Source of the DNA: an uncultured Collinsella sp.
GTDB lineage: Bacteria > Actinomycetota > Coriobacteriia > Coriobacteriales > Coriobacteriaceae
Assembly (NCBI GenBank): GCA_902478875.1
Contig: CABSMZ010000027.1
Coordinates: 1-14,963 of the forward strand
Direction: 5' to 3'
Length of the DNA stretch: 14,963 nt
The notes under the pieces are model-generated. The model ran no database searches. It had not been told where the DNA came from and worked only from the letters and a program-made list of their open reading frames with translations. The position numbers and the translations under genes are program-made. This document shows, one piece after another, positions 12,561 to 14,963 of the stretch. Numbering within the stretch: position 1 is the stretch's first letter; every line of letters starts with the position of its first letter.

Positions 12561-14963
12561 CTACCCGCGGTGACGGGCGCGGCTGTACGGCGTATCCACC
12601 ATGGGCAGATCCGGACGCAGCTTGCCGTCAAACGCGCGGTAGGCGTTCTGCACGGCGGGCGCCGTGGGGATCGTGGCGATCTCGCCGATGCCCTTGCCGC
12701 CGTATGCCACGGGCAGCAGCTCGTCCTTCTCCACGTAGATAGCGTGGATATCCGGAATCTCGGGTGCACGGAACAGTCCGAGCGTACCGTACCTTGCCTG
12801 GGGTACGCAGTCCTTAAGCGGCCAGTCCTCGGTAAGCGCATAGCCCATACCCATGAGCACGCCGCCTTCGATCTGACCCTGGATGGAGATGGGGTTGACC
12901 ACCTTGCCGGAATCGTGCGCGGCATAGATCTCGCTCACGCGACCGTCGTCATCCAAAATGACCACATGCGTGGCAAAACCGTAGCAGATGTGGCTCTTGG
13001 GGTTGGGAACGTCGGCGCCCAGCTTGTCGGTCGGCTCCAGGTACACGTAGCCAAACTCGCATCCCTCGAGCGCCTTGATGGCGGTCGCGGGATCCTGAGG
13101 ATGCATACCCTGGCCGGCGACGAGCTCCTGTGTGCGCAGCTGATAGGCGCGACCGTCGTCGTACTCGATCTTGACGCCATCACCATGGGCGTTCACAGGA
13201 GCATCGGGCGCAGGCTTGCCGGCCTCGACGCCAAGCATGGCATCGCGCAGCAGGAAGGCGGCGCCGCGCACGGCCTCGCCGGTCACGACCGTCTGACGCG
13301 AGCCAGACGTGGTGCCGGAGTCGGGAGCGTTCTCGGTAGAGCACTCGCCGTTGGCGATGCAGCTCAGCGGCAGACCGCACGCCTCGGCAACGTCCTGCAA
13401 AAAGACGGTGTTGCAGCCCTGGCCGATGTCGGACGTGGCGGCATAGACCACGGCGCGGCCATCCTCGACGCGAATCTTGCAGCGACCGGCATCGGGTAGA
13501 CCCACGCCCACGCCGGCGTTCTTCATGGCGCAGGCAATACCGGCGTGTCCGGGATGCGCATAGTAGGCATCCTTGACCTCGAGCAGCGTCTCCTTAAGCG
13601 CCGTGGAGCAGTCGGCAATCTGGCCGTTGGGCAAAACTTCGCCCGGCTCGATGGCGTTTCGGTAACGAATCTCCCACGGATCCAGGCCAACCTTCTCTGC
13701 CAGCAGGTCGATCAGGCTCTCGAGCGCAAACTCGGACTGGCAAACGCCAAAGCCTCGGTACGCGCCGGCGGGCGGGTTGTTGGTGTAGTAGCCAAAGCCG
13801 CGAATGTCGGTGTTCTGGTACTTGTAGGGGCCGACGGCATGCGTACAGGCGCGCTCGAGCACCGGGCCGCACAGCGACGCGTAGGCGCCGGTGTCAAAGT
13901 TGATCTCGCAATCCAGGCCGGTAAAGTTGCCCTCGGCGTCGCAACCCAGCGTAAAGGTACCGTCCATGGCATGGCGCTTGGGATGGAAAGCGAGCGACTC
14001 GGCACGCGTGAGCTTGCACTTCACAGGACGCTGGAACTTATATGCGGCGAGCGCGGCCAGGTGCTGGACCGAAACGTCCTCCTTACCGCCAAAGCCGCCA
14101 CCCACGAGCATGGTCTCGACGACCACACGCTCGGGTTCGCTATCCCAGCCAAACATGTGGGCGCACTCTTTGCGCGTATCGTAGGCACCCTGGTCGGTCG
14201 ACTGCACCTTGACGCCGTTCTTGTACGGGAAGGCGACGGCGCACTCGGGCTCCAAGAAGGCATGCTCGGTAAAGGGCGTGGTAAAGCGCTGCGTCACGGT
14301 GAACGCGCTTTCGGCCAGCGCCTTGGCGGCGTCGCCGCGCGTCACGTGGCGGCTCTGACACACGTTGTCCTTGAGCTCCACCGTGTTGCCAAAGGCAAAG
14401 AAGCTGTCGTGCAGGCGCGGGGCATCGGCGGCCCTGGCCTCGGCAATGTTGCGCACGGGCTCCAGCGGCTCGTAATCGATCTTTACGAGCTTCTTGGCCT
14501 TCTCGAGCGTCGCCTCGTCCTCGGCAACCACCAGCACGATGGCATCGCCCACGCAGCGGGTGATATCGCCCTGGGCGATCATGACGTCCCAGTCCTGGAT
14601 AAGGTGGCCGACCTGGTTGACCGGCACGTCCTCGGCGCGCAGGATGCCCACCACACCGGGCAGGGCCTCGGCCTTGGAGGTGTCGATGGAGAGCACACGG
14701 GCGCGCGGATACTTGGAGCGCACGGCACTGGCATAGGTCAGGCCCGGCTGGTCGAGCTCGTCGATGTCGTCGGGATACTTGCCCTCGCCGAGCACCTTCT
14801 TGCGCACGTCGATGCGGAAGGCGCGCTTGCCCACGCCGTAGTCGTCGCCGCGCTCCAGGTCCTCGTCGATCTGCTTTTCGCCGCGGAGCACCGCAGCGGC
14901 CAGCGAAATGCCCTCAATAATCTTCTTGTAGCCGGTGCAGCGGCAGACGTTGCCGCGGATGGC
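12561..14963 (-). CDS. Fused 2Fe-2S/molybdopterin xanthine dehydrogenase-type enzyme, 5' end beyond window
   Basis: This encodes a molybdenum hydroxylase that oxidises a purine or similar N-heterocycle with water as the oxygen source. The frame is open from 14963, giving 800 residues in view. Its first residues, AIRGNVCRCTGYKKIIEG, are the end of a xanthine-dehydrogenase 2Fe-2S domain. The molybdopterin domain follows in the same frame, so both are one polypeptide as in E. coli XdhD and the selenium-dependent xanthine dehydrogenases. In-window positions: GGGFGGKED (288-296), AYRGFGVCQ (401-409), a GQGCNTVF pterin-binding segment, and GKGIGEIATIP with the likely catalytic glutamate at 761. A GTG at 14891 could be mistaken for the start of a shorter protein, but the upstream Fe-S motif argues against it. 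No FAD domain is in view, so electrons probably pass to a separate flavoprotein. Substrate, and whether selenium is used, are not shown by the sequence. Confidence 0.9.
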   Translation of the reverse strand, partial: AIRGNVCRCTGYKKIIEGISLAAAVLRGEKQIDEDLERGDDYGVGKRAFRIDVRKKVLGEGKYPDDIDELDQPGLTYASAVRSKYPRARVLSIDTSKAEALPGVVGILRAEDVPVNQVGHLIQDWDVMIAQGDITRCVGDAIVLVVAEDEATLEKAKKLVKIDYEPLEPVRNIAEARAADAPRLHDSFFAFGNTVELKDNVCQSRHVTRGDAAKALAESAFTVTQRFTTPFTEHAFLEPECAVAFPYKNGVKVQSTDQGAYDTRKECAHMFGWDSEPERVVVETMLVGGGFGGKEDVSVQHLAALAAYKFQRPVKCKLTRAESLAFHPKRHAMDGTFTLGCDAEGNFTGLDCEINFDTGAYASLCGPVLERACTHAVGPYKYQNTDIRGFGYYTNNPPAGAYRGFGVCQSEFALESLIDLLAEKVGLDPWEIRYRNAIEPGEVLPNGQIADCSTALKETLLEVKDAYYAHPGHAGIACAMKNAGVGVGLPDAGRCKIRVEDGRAVVYAATSDIGQGCNTVFLQDVAEACGLPLSCIANGECSTENAPDSGTTSGSRQTVVTGEAVRGAAFLLRDAMLGVEAGKPAPDAPVNAHGDGVKIEYDDGRAYQLRTQELVAGQGMHPQDPATAIKALEGCEFGYVYLEPTDKLGADVPNPKSHICYGFATHVVILDDDGRVSEIYAAHDSGKVVNPISIQGQIEGGVLMGMGYALTEDWPLKDCVPQARYGTLGLFRAPEIPDIHAIYVEKDELLPVAYGGKGIGEIATIPTAPAVQNAYRAFDGKLRPDLPMVDTPYSRARHRG

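Noticed and set aside
12570..13499. Long plus-strand frames opposite the molybdenum hydroxylase, hsdR and the ATPases
   Set aside because: They are shadows of GC-rich coding sequence: the minus-strand frames carry the conserved motifs.

Overview
The window is about 15 kb of high-GC bacterial chromosome. GTG starts, a fused molybdenum hydroxylase and several DUF4143/DUF234-type ATPases suggest a gut Coriobacteriia, perhaps a Collinsella relative. That placement is inference from gene content and base composition, not from a marker gene. The left edge is not biological: bases 2-20 are the 19-bp Tn5 mosaic end used in Nextera libraries, preceded by the G of the read-2 adapter. The real sequence therefore starts at base 21, in the middle of hsdM.

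Layout. (i) 21-3957, minus strand: a type I restriction-modification operon, hsdR then hsdM, with hsdM cut by the contig end and no hsdS in view. (ii) 3958-7227: an unrecognised 411-residue plus-strand gene, bracketed by a decayed 3' fragment (4311-4692) and an intact copy (6035-6769) of a DEDD-type 3'-5' exonuclease gene in direct orientation. (iii) 7228-10244, minus strand: two unrelated P-loop ATPases, each with a C-terminal PD-(D/E)XK-like segment. Each has its own repeat structure upstream: five 23-bp repeats for the first, and a perfect 25-bp inverted repeat with a 6-nt loop for the second. (iv) 10245-12560: a plus-strand gene for an AbiEi-antitoxin-like protein with a nuclease-like C-terminus, flanked by arrays of a 46-bp imperfect palindrome. 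(v) 12561-14963, minus strand: the molybdopterin part and the end of the 2Fe-2S part of a fused xanthine-dehydrogenase-type enzyme. It is open at the right edge and has a clear intrinsic terminator.

The most unusual element is the palindrome family. Twelve units of exactly 46 bp lie at 61-62 bp spacing: four at 10370-10600 and eight at 11961-12439. Degenerate units occur at 8683-8854 and 11899-11944. Array C changes polarity once, between its third and fourth full units. Its last slot is occupied by the terminator hairpin, centred exactly in register. A 31-bp piece of that terminator is repeated at 8728-8758.

Functionally, the left and centre read as an accessory or defence-like region (restriction-modification, nuclease-like ATPases, AbiEi-like protein, exonuclease, unknown gene). 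It lies next to a metabolic molybdoenzyme gene. The genes in the centre are mostly single transcription units separated by repeat-rich intergenic DNA, so a common pathway is not shown by the sequence.
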